Shown piece by piece: positions 34,901 to 43,468 of a DNA stretch of 64,000 nucleotides. The notes beneath the pieces are model-generated. The model saw nothing but the letters and a program-made list of their open reading frames with translations, did not search any database and was not told the DNA's origin. Source of the DNA: Arenicola marina (Eukaryota > Annelida > Polychaeta > Arenicolidae); NCBI GenBank assembly GCA_964019135.1, contig OZ025250.1, forward strand, positions 54,807,357-54,871,356. Reading direction: 5' to 3'. Made by a program: the position numbers and the translations under genes. How positions within the stretch are numbered: position 1 is the stretch's first letter; the number at the start of each line of letters is the position of its first letter.

Positions 34901-37198
34901 TATTTACTATAACGATATGTTATGCTCGGGGTAGCTTCACTAAATAATGAACTGATGAATAATGAACTAATTAGTGTTCTTGTTGCAGAATATCCTATTT
35001 AAGATGTTATTATTATGCTTATAAAGTACTATGTTGACCTAGATAATAAAGTGTATCATTAATTCTTGGGGATTCGCGATTCAGAGGGGCTATCCTGCGC
35101 CCCCCCCCCCCCCGCCACCCACCCACCCCTAGTCGGGGCAGGACGATGCTTGGCGTACTCCTGGACGCGATTTCCAAATTTAGAATAAAGGCGTCAGAAC
35201 GCCGTTACCAAGGCCAAGCGAACAGGCCGTGTTATTCCTGGGGGGAAAATGACAACCCCTGGCAGACTACCGGTTTTTGCCTCCGCGCACTTTACAAAAT
35301 ATCTTATCCCACCGTGTGAAATTTTAAGATGGGAAAGGGCATTCCATACTACTTTGGACCTAGCCCTGACGCATGGCCCTCACGACCCCAACCCTAACGG
35401 GGGTATAAGGCCTATTAGCTTGTTCTCAGCAGGGTCAAGTTTACAGGGCCACTTTGGCCCAGGATCTTTTTAAATCCTGCATCGAAAAGATAAAATTCAA
35501 CCTCAACAGCCGCCTAAAACCATTCATGACCCCATTACCGTTGAGGTCGACCGTGAGGGTGGCGGCTACGTGGGGCAGAGGTGATGTGAGGAACGAGCTC
35601 CCTCTTCTCTGCTTGCACTGTGGGATTGAGTGAGAAAGAAAGAACATGCGCCATCCCACCAAAACGTTATTACATACCCTTCAAAGTTATATGAACACTC
35701 GGAGTGGTTTTCTTGGAAACAAGGTTGAGGGAAAGGGAATCTCCAACCTGGTGTATTTTTAACAACACGTTTAGACTGGAAAAGATGAACATGACCGCGC
35801 TAGTGCGAATTAGACCCCCACCCCCCACCCCCCACCCCCAGAAGTCCATATAATGCTCCCTGCCTCCTCTGTCCTCCAATTACGCCCCACCATTCCCCAG
35901 GTATATGTATTCCCCATTATACATATAATGTCTGTTTAATTACAGGTATACTATGTAACAGCTATATGTTTATTGCTCGATGTCAGATCCTGGATTGACA
36001 TCTAGACTCTTGTTATATGGTGTAATGTCTAATTAGTTCTAATGGCGAATTTCTGAATGTTTTGGCAATAAAAACAAATATTGAAAAAAGGACATGCTAT
36101 TTAGATGGGCTATTTACATCACCCTATAACGCGCCAGCCAATTCAGTTTTGCTTTCCTTTTGCATGGCGTCAGGTGTTTCATAGTTAAGAACAACGGCCA
36201 CGGCTCTCTTATCATTATCTGACAGGTAATGGCTCTATGCACAGCGATAACTATCTCCAATACTGTTTAAGCCTTATAGATGTGATACTTCAGAGGGTCG
36301 GAGGGTCAGGAGCAATATTATTCCATTCCGCTCCACACTCCCAATCCTGCTGCTCCCCTCCTCCCCACTCGCCACTCCCAATCCTGCTGCTCCCCTCCTC
36401 CCCACTCGCCACTCCCAATCCTGCTGCTCCCCTCCTCCCCACTCGCCACTCCCAATCCTGCTGCTCCCCTCCTCCCCACTCGCCACTCCCAATCCTGCTG
36501 CTCCCCTCCTCCCCGCTCCCCACTCCCAATCCTGCTGCTCCCCTCCTCCCCACTCGCCACTCCCAATCCTGCTGCTCCCCTCCTCCCCACCTGCCACTCC
36601 CAATCCTGTTGCTCCCCTCCTCCCCACCTGCCACCGCCAACCTGTATTCCATAACTCCCACCACAGGCATGTTTTTGGAATGAATATTAACAGACTTGAG
36701 GAGTTCTATGCTGTTGTTAATATGAATTACCTCGCAATGGGTGCTCACCTGCTTTGAGGTCGTCGTCTGGGCAAACGGTCAGGTATGTGTCTTCGATGGA
36801 GTCCTGTCGTGTCGCGGTCCCCAGAATGTCGTAGTCGGCGACCGCCCCCAAATGGTCGGCTCCGGGGTGTCCCAAACCACGCGCTTCTCTCCCCCTGTCG
36901 TAGTCAGTGACCGCCTCCAGTTGGTCGGCTCTGGGGGGTCCCAAGCCACGCGCTTCCCCTCTCTTGTCGTAGTCGGTGACCGCCCCCAGTTGGTCGGCTC
37001 TGGGGGGTCCCAAGCCACGCGCTTCCCCTCTCCTGTCGTAGTCGGTGACCCCCCCCCCAGTTGGTCGGCTCTGGGGGGTCCCAAGCCACGCGCTTCCCCT
37101 CTCTTGTCGTAGTCGGTGACCGCCCCCAGTTGGTCGGCTCCGGGGTATCCCCAACGACGCGCTTCTCCTCTCCTCGCCTTGCGTTGGCTGTTCCCCAT
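25771..37198 (-). CDS. Src-like SH3-SH2-(pseudo)kinase B (12 exons)
   Basis: A cytoplasmic tyrosine-kinase-like protein of about 660 residues, longer than usual for Src because of a 220-residue N-terminal region. Order: MGNSQRK start, five 23-residue repeats each ending in DYD, a Ser-rich segment with a YVNV motif, SH3, SH2 and kinase. The start at 37198 is chosen for its good context (GTCAACATGG) and Met-Gly, although the frame is open further upstream. Catalytic motifs are unusual: loop [13 protein letters not shown] in place of DFG, and helix-C Glu replaced, while VAIK and HRDLAAKN are kept. There is no tail tyrosine. Two frame faults are seen: a lengthened C-run in exon 1 and exon 7 one base short. 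Exons match kinase A in place and phase, so A and B are tandem paralogues. It may be a scaffold pseudokinase (inferred). Confidence 0.8.
26195..26425 (-). mobile_element. SINE, family 1, copy b
   Basis: Reverse orientation; the tRNA-like head is at the right end (GGGGCCGGCCGGTGGC on the minus strand) and the body carries the shared TTTGCG/AGAGTA and GGCTTCACT segments. It sits in kinase B's last intron. Confidence 0.7.
26546..26674 (-). CDS. Kinase B exon 11 (APE, helix F)
   Basis: It encodes [31 protein letters not shown] and GQLPYK. It has the same 129-bp length and phases as in kinases A and A'. WTAPE reads WCAPE, and DVWSFG reads DVWAYA. Confidence 0.87.
26771..26893. mobile_element. Short MITE-like element
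   Basis: It begins CAGGGGCGGATCC and ends GGATCCGCTCCTG, an imperfect terminal inverted repeat of about 14 bases typical of hAT-like miniature elements. It is about 123 bp with no coding capacity and lies in kinase B intron 10. Confidence 0.6.
27266..27416 (-). CDS. Kinase B exon 10 (catalytic loop, DCG)
   Basis: It encodes [25 protein letters not shown] and [26 protein letters not shown] is canonical. The DFG motif reads DCG: the metal-binding Asp is kept and the regulatory Phe is Cys. The tyrosine in DEDYVE is placed like the activation-loop autophosphorylation site. The exon is 151 bp, phase 0 in, phase 1 out. Confidence 0.88.
28080..28336 (-). CDS. Kinase B exon 9 (kinase N-lobe)
   Basis: It encodes [51 protein letters not shown] and ends DIGKQ. 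The ATP lysine (VAIK) is present. Aligned to kinase A ([10 protein letters not shown]), the helix-C Glu position is Val or Ser. The exon is 257 bp, in frame, donor GTGAGC. Confidence 0.87.
28371..28605. repeat. Interspersed repeat, copy 1
   Basis: About 230 bases matching 38662-38895 in the same orientation (shared GCGAGCCGCGGTCGACATCA and CCCACAGGCTTTCAGG). No coding capacity. Class unknown. Confidence 0.8.
28909..29076 (-). CDS. Kinase B exon 8 (SH2 end, linker, P-loop)
   Basis: It encodes [17 protein letters not shown], the SH2-kinase linker with [12 protein letters not shown], and [13 protein letters not shown]. The GxGxFG loop keeps only its middle glycine (A, G, A). The exon is 168 bp, phase 1 at both ends, donor GTATGC. 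Confidence 0.85.
29497..29642 (-). CDS. Kinase B exon 7 (SH2, central part; frame fault)
   Basis: It encodes [30 protein letters not shown] and [12 protein letters not shown]. The HYKI histidine of typical SH2 domains is replaced (FDYEI), so phosphotyrosine binding may be altered. The exon is 146 bp; joined to exon 6 in phase 1 it would hit a stop at once, and one more base (147) would restore phase. I see only one usable acceptor (GTTTCAG). Confidence 0.78.
29985..30115. repeat. Short tandem repeat of about 34 bp
   Basis: Four diverged units built on CAACTGATAATTTGGGC lie in kinase B intron 6, some 150 bases from exon 6. Confidence 0.6.
30271..30365 (-). CDS. Kinase B exon 6 (SH2, N-terminal half)
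   Basis: It encodes [15 protein letters not shown] and GSYLVRVEQ, including the SH2 first strand and the phosphotyrosine-binding Arg (YLVR). The exon is 95 bp, acceptor GTTTCAG, donor GTAAAC, phase 2 in, phase 1 out. Confidence 0.86.
30410..30610. other. GC- and CpG-rich patch in kinase B intron 5
   Basis: A stretch of about 200 bases is far richer in GC and CpG than its surroundings (repeated GGGGCGGGCGCG and CGCGCCCGCAG). It might be a CpG island, an internal promoter or part of a GC-rich mobile element. No gene begins here that I can recognise. Confidence 0.5.
30611..31988. other. Kinase B intron 5, AT-rich remainder
   Basis: No coding, RNA or repeat signal that I can support. Frames here are short and AT-driven. 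Confidence 0.4.
31989..32093 (-). CDS. Kinase B exon 5 (SH3, second half)
   Basis: It encodes [28 protein letters not shown] and RSLLVH. The SH3 Trp and a variant of the GYIPSNYV strand (GFVPLNHV) are visible; the usual Tyr is His. The exon is 105 bp with phase 2 on both sides, donor GTAAGT. Confidence 0.84.
32249..32485 (+). mobile_element. SINE, family 1, copy c
   Basis: Head GGGGCCGCCTCGATAGCG with GTGGGTTAGAGCGCTCG (A-box), then GATGGTTCGCGCCCC (B-box region), then the common body. It lies in kinase B intron 4. Confidence 0.75.
32709..32811 (-). CDS. Kinase B exon 4 (SH3, first half)
   Basis: It encodes [18 protein letters not shown] then [16 protein letters not shown]: the ALYDY-like strand and RT loop of SH3. 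The exon is 103 bp, phase 1 in, phase 2 out, donor GTAAGT. Confidence 0.86.
33107..33193 (-). CDS. Kinase B exon 3 (acidic linker)
   Basis: It encodes [18 protein letters not shown] and [11 protein letters not shown], with one more tyrosine in an acidic setting (NLYVEVD). The exon is 87 bp, phase 1 at both ends, acceptor TTCTCCAG, donor GTGAGA. It leads directly into SH3. Confidence 0.8.
33777..33863 (-). pseudogene. Decayed duplicate of kinase B exon 2
   Basis: The minus strand encodes [13 protein letters not shown], a clear but diverged copy of exon 2 ([13 protein letters not shown]), then a stop. The donor is lost (CAG/GAAGG). It lies 30 bases downstream of the real exon. Confidence 0.75.
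33891..34004 (-). CDS. Kinase B exon 2 (YVNV docking segment)
   Basis: It encodes [18 protein letters not shown] then [24 protein letters not shown] is the optimum Grb2 SH2 ligand form (Y-x-N), as in Shc. It is followed by a serine-rich run. The exon is 114 bp, phase 1 at both ends, acceptor TTTTTTTCAG, donor GTAGGA. A decayed duplicate lies at 33777-33863. Confidence 0.82.
34005..36340. other. Kinase B intron 1, unique part
   Basis: A large intron with a poly-C tract (35100-35113), a C-rich tract (35815-35840) and several AT-rich segments. No exon with matching phase is seen between exons 1 and 2. Confidence 0.45.
36343..36640. repeat. 37-bp minisatellite in kinase B intron 1
   Basis: Eight units of 37 bp on the theme CACTCCCAATCCTGCTGCTC then CCCTCCTCCCC, pyrimidine-rich on the plus strand. 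It ends about 110 bases from the exon 1 donor. Overlapping frames on both strands are by-products. Confidence 0.92.
36749..37198 (-). CDS. Kinase B exon 1 (MG start and 23-residue repeats)
   Basis: Starts [15 protein letters not shown], a Met-Gly plus basic cluster suggesting membrane contact; Arg at position 6 is unfavourable for myristoylation. Five 69-bp units follow, with cores [11 protein letters not shown] and AVTDYDKR. It ends [16 protein letters not shown] at donor GTGAGC. The length is 450, whereas phase 1 requires 448 or 451. A C-run near 37050-37059 is two longer than in sister units and shifts the frame. Confidence 0.78.
36825..37171 (-). repeat. 69-bp coding minisatellite in kinase B exon 1
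   Basis: Five tandem units of 69 bp (one of 71), each 23 codons with one tyrosine in the context VTDYDK or VTDYDR. In-frame unit length lets copy number change without breaking the protein. The 71-bp unit carries the expanded C-run. Confidence 0.88.
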
Positions 37199-37330
37199 GT
37201 TGACCGCCTGGTGTTCTTGGAGTCGTGGCTCACTGCCTGCTTGTCGCTCGTTCTCCGCCCCTATCTCCCTCCCGCTGCTTCCTTGTCCCTTTCCTTTATA
37301 TTTCCTGTCCGTGTCTGTAAATATACGATA
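37199..37330 (-). promoter_or_regulatory. Kinase B 5' leader, possible start region
   Basis: The minus strand upstream of the ATG is purine-rich and holds ATATAAAGG near 37288-37297, a possible TATA box, as well as TTTACAG near 37318, a possible splice acceptor. Only one of the two readings can be right. Neither is proven. Confidence 0.3.
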
Positions 37331-38004
37331 CAATTTAATGTAAACCGTTGCATTGTGTATTACTAAACCTTCATTGCACAGCTTATCAAAGGCGGTAAAT
37401 TTATTGTTTAGTAAACCATCATGGTGCACCTGGTCAAAGGGCGTGTCATGAATATATTGGAAAGTAAACCGTTTTGCTGCTTCGATTGAACTCTAAATAC
37501 ATAACTTGTCTGGGTTTCCCTTCACTCGTCTGGAATGAAACGTTTTAGATGATATAATCATCATAGCACGTGGTCTGCGGATATATACTCTCAAGTTCAC
37601 AGCACACACCACTCTCATAGAAAGCCAAACTCGGTGGGTAAGAGCTATTATATATCATTACATCTGGTCGAAACCCCTCATCTTGAATGAGGCCAACAAG
37701 TATTTACAAATGGAAGCGAGTTATATTGCGTGGCTGGCTCCAGGATCTGTGAACCTTTCTAGAGCAGGGGAGTATGTAATATTGGTGGCTGTGCCTGACA
37801 GAGGCATAAAACATGCGGCACGTACCCCGTCCTGTCAGGCAGCCCCCCCCCCCGCCCCTCCCATAGGGACAGCAAGCCCCAACCCGACACTCGCCGCTGG
37901 TTTCTGCTTTGGGCTGGCTGATCTGGGCGTCTGTTTACTGTGTCATATGTCTGGCATTAAGGAACAACTATAGGGGTCTGCAAGGGGTTAGTTGGTTGGT
38001 TATT
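37331..38004. other. Intergenic DNA upstream of kinase B
   Basis: No gene recognised. It contains a C-run at 37843-37855. Confidence 0.4.
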
Positions 38005-38210
38005 CAGGACGCTTTAACCTATTTTTGTCAGATCGCGTCAATGGGAGAAGGGAGTGAGAGTGGAGCCATGTTTCCGTGGGTAACCGAGACCAAGCAGACA
38101 TGGCCACAGCAGACTTCGAACCACCGATCCACTTGCCGTTAGGCTCTCAGGTGACCAGAGCACTCAGTGCGAGCGCTCTAGCACACTGAGCTATCGCGCC
38201 GGCCCCTCTG
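38005..38210 (-). mobile_element. SINE, family 1, copy d
   Basis: Minus orientation, with the head at the right end (GGGGCCGGCGCGATAGC on the minus strand) and the body shared with copies a-c (AATGGGAGAAGGGAGTGAGA on the plus strand). Confidence 0.75.
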
Positions 38211-38320
38211 GAAGGGGTAAATGGCGACACGGGATAGAGGCATATTTGAAAAATCTGCATTCGACCTTGACCCCCAATCTATCTTATCTATTTATCGGTA
38301 CCGTTATGCGTATTCCTTTA

Positions 38321-38378
38321 TGTCTCTCAATATATAACGGCAGCCCCCCCCCCCCCCGCCGTTATATATTGAGAGACA
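38321..38378. repeat. Perfect 21-bp hairpin with C-run loop
   Basis: Arms 38321-38341 and 38358-38378 are exact inverted copies (core CTCAATATATAACGGC). The 16-base loop is almost pure C. Confidence 0.9.
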
Positions 38379-38661
38379 GGGGGGCGGGGGGTGGTAAAAA
38401 AAATAGTTTATTCCCAGGTCACAAAGAGACCTCCCCGCATACAGAAGAAGGTCGGGTACGTGACATAATTTTTTTATTGACGGTTATCTAATATTAAAAT
38501 TCTCAGTTCAAGATTAAAGAAATATACTTATATACGCCATCTTAGATTTTTTCAGTTTAGAATCAAGACTAAAAGTATCTCAAAATTACGATGCATATAT
38601 GTTTTATATCTCTTTGAGCATGTAAAACAACAATTTCAACATAAAACTGCGCGGTTTATTT

Positions 38662-38895
38662 ATATCGTGCGCGGACAACCTAGCGAGCCGCGGTCGACAT
38701 CACACACAAACTACCGAACAGCGAACAGGCGCGCAGGGATATAAAGCCGGCCACCAACTTCTGCTCCGGTGACCAAATTGCTTCTCTCCGGATAGCCCAC
38801 AGGCTTTCAGGATTTAAATTCAAGACAGAACATACTTATTTGACATGGGGAAGAGGTTGGTAATACAGAACATTACAGAACATATTGCTTTAAAG
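38662..38895. repeat. Interspersed repeat, copy 2
   Basis: Direct copy of 28371-28605. Identity is high through CTTTCAGGATTTAAATTCAA. No coding capacity. Confidence 0.8.
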
Positions 38896-39751
38896 AAAAT
38901 ACCCTCTACTGCCCTAACGACAACAGCTTTCGTTTACCAATATTTATGGAAATGTGGCATGTCCGGACCTCTTTAATTTTCAAGTGATGGACTTTCCAAT
39001 GTCAAAGGTCAAAGGTCAAGGCCGTCCGGTTAAAGGGAAAACGTAAAAGTGCTAAGGCTTTCTTAATATTTGTACTAAAGAGATGCGACTAGCGTCAAAA
39101 TGTTCCTCTGATTAGGGGAAACACCTTGAACATAGATAAATGTTTTTGCGCGTAGGAAGAAGTTTCGCGCAAAATGACGTCATAGTTCACCTTGTCCTTA
39201 TGTTCAAACTAGATGCACGTTGTTTTTCCACTTTAACTTTTTCAATCGTCGTCAACCTCCAAAGATGTTTTAATGGAGTTGGTATGACCCAGTTCCCGAA
39301 GCAAAGTTTGCCGTGAATGACGTCACACGACGTCAAAAAAATGAAATATTTAAATACGAAGTAAATTTTACTTTTCCCGCTAGAGGGCCAAACATCCCTT
39401 ATGGGGATTCCCATGTTAAAGTCGGGCACCGGATCCAGACCGCCTGTTGGCGAGGGCAGTGACTGAACGGTTCGCGATAAGACTCCGTGTTGGTTATATA
39501 TTGTGATGTGATTTATCGGGAGAGCCGTCGGCCGCAGTCATGGGAAGGAAGCAGGTTGAACACCACTAAATAGACCGTCCGCCCCACTCCCTTCCACCAG
39601 TCTCATGCACTGATCCCTTCCACCGCCTTCACCCTCACTCACCCTCACTCAACCTCCACCCCCCCCCCCACCCACGTCGTCCACTCGTACCCGTGTCCCC
39701 CCCTTTCAGACCCTAAGGCACATTTGCGCCCTGTGTGGAACACATTATTGT

Positions 39752-39889
39752 GTAATCCGGGCGATTTGTGTCCTCTCTCGCTTCGTTTTCAAAGCTCCGC
39801 CGCTCGCTGCCAGGCGGCGTTTGCTGAGGTGCGGCGAATGGCGGAGCATTGAAAACGAAGCGAGAGGTGACAAAAATCGCCCGGATTAC
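39752..39889. mobile_element. Foldback or MITE with long inverted arms
   Basis: The first and last 50 or so bases are inverted copies (GTAATCCGGGCGATTT ... AAATCGCCCGGATTAC and CGCTTCGTTTTCAA ... TTGAAAACGAAGCG). The whole unit is 138 bp with a short GC-rich loop. No transposase. It may be a non-autonomous DNA element. Confidence 0.75.
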
Positions 39890-40400
39890 AAGAAAATATA
39901 CTACCGACCAAAGAAATGAGTGTCCGACGAAAGTCATAAAAGCTTCAGGAACATAGTGGAGCACATTGACGGGTAGGCACTGCATATTTATTTTGTAAGA
40001 ACTTTCAACTTGAGCCACCGGTCCGCGATTTCTAATATAAGGCCTGGTGGGCGACATGGCTCTCACCCTTGCTCCGTTTACGGGCGTGGTCAGAGGCATG
40101 TACCAGGGCTACCTGGGTTGGTGCCCTGGCTAGTGGCCTGGGTTAGCATACGGGGCTAAACGGAGCGACGGACATAACCACACAACCATATGAGCTCATT
40201 GGTAAAAACCACACACGCAATAGTATGCGACAAGAGCTGTATTACTTCGGCAAGCAGCGCATGCAGTACAAACACTCTATTTTTTAAAATGGGAATTATT
40301 ACCAAGTGGGAATCACGTATGCTGGAGGTAGTCTGGTTTTCTGGGACCCGGGCCAGGCTCGCCTGTGGATGACTCAGCTGTTTAAATGCCCGAGCTGTGG

Positions 40401-40562
40401 CCCGGGCCGTATTAATACGCCCCGGGTCCACGGCGAGGCGGGAGGACTGATCCACTTGTAGGTTTGGACCCCGGGGCGTATTAATACGGCCCGGGCCGCA
40501 GGCGAGTCAGGGAGACAGATCCACTGGATGCCCTGGACCCCGGGGCGTATTAATACTGCCCG
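40401..40562. repeat. Three near-palindromes around GTATTAATAC
   Basis: Copies at 40401-40426, 40469-40495 and 40538-40562 share a 10-bp palindromic AT core (GTATTAATAC) inside CCCGGG-rich flanks. Spacing is about 69 bases, so this is also a three-unit tandem repeat. Confidence 0.8.
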
Positions 40563-41089
40563 TGGTCCCGGGCCACCACGAGCTGGGTTGGGTTGGATCT
40601 ATTTCTGAACCCCGGGCCACGTTCGCGCGTTGGAAAGACAAGTGTCGCTAGATAGTTAAACGTGGGTCCCGGGGTGGTGCTTTTACGGTACATGTTTTCA
40701 TTAAAACTTCAAATACAGTTATTAAAAATGCGGTCGTATTGCGGAATTCTAACACCTCACTTTTCCCAAATTTTAGATAGCATTGTTATTGCCTATGTTG
40801 TGTATGGTGTTACATTGATGAGCTCCGGCAAGGTTGGAAGGTATCGCGATGCGGCTGTATCATCCATCATTATATTACGGTACGTTGGGTTATGCATATA
40901 ACTCCTTACACCAACAGTGTGTGCCCATACAGTGATGAAGTTAATTCATTGATATTAAAACTAATCCATTTTAGCAGCGCCTGTAATTTAACATTTAATT
41001 TCCATAATAAACTTATCATAATTCATACAATCTGTACACAAATAGTGCAAGTTTAACTACCAGCACGTACTCATGGAAATTTGCTCTCT
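40563..41089. other. Intergenic, nothing recognised
   Basis: AT-rich after 40650. The frame 40662-40901 has no known domain. Confidence 0.4.
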
Positions 41090-41517
41090 GTTATAGCAGA
41101 GTGTACCCCTAGAAGACCAGTTTCTGGTCGTGTTATACACTTCGCCTATGGAGCCTAACACAGGGAGAATAACACAGACGTCATCCTTGTGATTATCGTC
41201 AGAACATCATTTGTCAGCTCCGGCGTGCCAAGGGAGGTGGGGTGATTTGGTAACCAGATGGTAACCAGAGGTTTGAACGTTAAATTTAATTTAATTTTAA
41301 CAAGATAACGGAAAAATCGAAAGTTGTAGGTACTAGCGATAGAGAGAGGGGGGAAATGGTCTGCTTGCTAAGACGAAAATTTTAAATTTTCGTCTATTGT
41401 CGGTGTGTTCCGTTTTTCTGTTTGTGTGTTTGCCTGTGCGCGCTCTGTAGGTCGCAAAACGCGACATTTCGTTCTGTAACTTAACCCATCGGTAGGTATT
41501 CCACATACCTCGGTCAA
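41090..41517. repeat. Interspersed module, also at 57990-58260
   Basis: It shares segments such as GGTCGCAAAACGCGACATTT, the TCGGTCAAGTTCGTTAGC run and CGTGCCAAGGGAGGTGGGGTG with 57990-58260, in rearranged order. No coding capacity. Confidence 0.65.
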
Positions 41518-42340
41518 GTTCGTTAGCGGGGTATGTACGTCAAAGGTCAAGGTCACAGGAATTTTTCGTTTGTTCCTTAACCATTGGTAGAGATTGGTAG
41601 GACCAAAAAAACGGGAAAATCGTTATAACGTTCACAGTTTCCATTTAATCACGCTGCAATTTATTTCACGTATTGAGGCCATTAGTACCTTTTACATCGT
41701 CTTTCATTGGTGCAAATCACCTAAATAGTTTTCCCGCTAAAAATTCCTAACGTTTAACATGGGACCCTACGGGAGCATTTTGGCGGGAACAGGGCCTCCT
41801 CAATTTCTCCATGAAGGGTATATGTCAGACATACGACACATTGCGTGAGACATGACATTAGTATTTGAGCGCAAAGTATTTTATTGAGCAAGGTCATGCT
41901 TCCAAGGTCAAGGTCACCTCAAGGTCAAGGTTACGAAACATGTTTTCCCGCGCAACTTCGTTCATATTTGGTTCAGAGAGATGCGCAAAAGTAATGTGCC
42001 CTCAGATTTCATCTCACATTAACATTTTTCGAGTTATTAGATGATCAATTTTGACATTGCCGAAAGTGGAAAAAAATCGCTGTGACTACATAAATGCAGG
42101 TAGATGACTCATATGTGGCGGAATATGTACCCATATTACTGACATCATGTATGCCCAATGCCATCGAAATCGAACCAGTAGTTTCGACGCTGGCAAATAA
42201 TCACACTTTAACTTGGCCAAGCCCATGATAAAGTCTCGATACGCCAAATGACTGAGGGCGTGCCATGCCAACGTCATGAAATGGGTCTTAACATAATCGA
42301 ATTGGTCCCATAACTACAATTTTCTTCCTGCCTTCTCATA
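41518..42340. repeat. Duplicated module, copy 1 (AGGTCA-rich)
   Basis: About 820 bases repeated as 42691-43468 in direct orientation (shared AGTTTCCATTTAATCACGCT and CATAATCGAATTGGTCCCAT). It contains several TCAAGGTCA elements. Class unknown. Confidence 0.85.
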
Positions 42341-42690
42341 TGTATATCTGTCTGTGTGTCGGTCTGTATGGCTGTCGGGCTGTCGCTGTCTGTGTGGCTG
42401 TCCGGCTGTCGCTGCCTGTGTATCGGTCTGTGTGTGGGTGTACCTGTCTGTGTGTGTTGTCTGTCTGCCTGTATGGCTGTCTCTCTGTCTGTCGCTGTCT
42501 GTGTGGCTGTCTGGCTGTCGCTGTGTGTGTGGCTGTCCGACTGTGGCTGTCTGCGTGGCTGTCCGGCTGTCGCTGTCTGTGTGGCTGTCTCTGTCTGTGA
42601 GGCTGTCCGGCTGTCGCTGTCTGTGTGCCGGTCTGTGTGTGGGTGTATCTGTCTGTGTCTGTCTGTGTGTGTCTTGGCAATCGTCAGGCT
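42341..42690. repeat. CTGT/TGTC-rich simple array
   Basis: An irregular (CTGT)n-derived array with a loose 24-base period (GTGTGGCTGTCCGGCTGTCG). It separates the two module copies. Frames on both strands are by-products. Confidence 0.85.
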
Positions 42691-43468
42691 AAGTTCGTAG
42701 ATGGGTCATGTAGGTCAAAGGTCAAGGTCACAAGAACTTTTCGAAATTCGCTTAACCATTGAAAGATAGGACCAAAAAACGAGGAAATCGCTATAACGTT
42801 CGCAGTTTCCATTTAATCACGCTGCAAATTATTTCACGTACTGGGCCCATTAGCACCTTCTATATCGTCTTTCATTTGGGAAAATCGCCCATTTGGTTTT
42901 CCCGCTCAAAATTCCCAAGGTTTAACATGGGATCCTAGGAGAGCATTTTGGCGGGAAAACGGCCTCTTCAATTGCTCCATGAATGGGACATGTCAGACAA
43001 ACGACACCTTGCGTGAAACATGACATTAGTATTTGGGCGCAAAGTATTATATTGATCAAGGTCGCGCTTCCAAGGTCAAGGTCACATCAAGATCAAGTAA
43101 CTTCGTTAATATTTGGTCTAGAGTTTCGCGGTTTGTTTCAGAGTATTCTTCAGAGACAGGCACAAAAGTAATGCGACCTCAGATTTAGCCTCACATTCAT
43201 AGTTTTCGAGTTATTGGATGATAAATTTTGACATTGACGAAAATGCAAAAAAATCGCTGTGACTACATAAATGCAGGTAGATGACTCATATGTGGTGGAA
43301 TCGAACCAGTAGTTTCGACGCTGGCAAATAATCACACTTTAACATGGCCAAGCCCCTGATAAAGCCTCGATACGTCAAATGACTGACAGCGTGCCTTGCC
43401 AACGTCATCAAATGGGCTATCACATAATCGAATTGGTCCCATAACCCCAATATTTGTCTTCATTCTCA
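42691..43468. repeat. Duplicated module, copy 2 (AGGTCA-rich)
   Basis: Direct copy of 41518-42340 with moderate divergence and a short internal deletion. Confidence 0.85.

Noticed and set aside
36237-36748. Frames of 90-152 codons on both strands over the 37-bp array
   Set aside because: Low-complexity by-products of a pyrimidine-rich minisatellite in kinase B intron 1.
37683-37973. 96-codon frame upstream of kinase B
   Set aside because: It spans a C-run and has no domain or coding bias that I can see.
42336-42700. Cys/Val/Leu-rich frames of about 110 codons
   Set aside because: They come from the (CTGT)n-like simple repeat.
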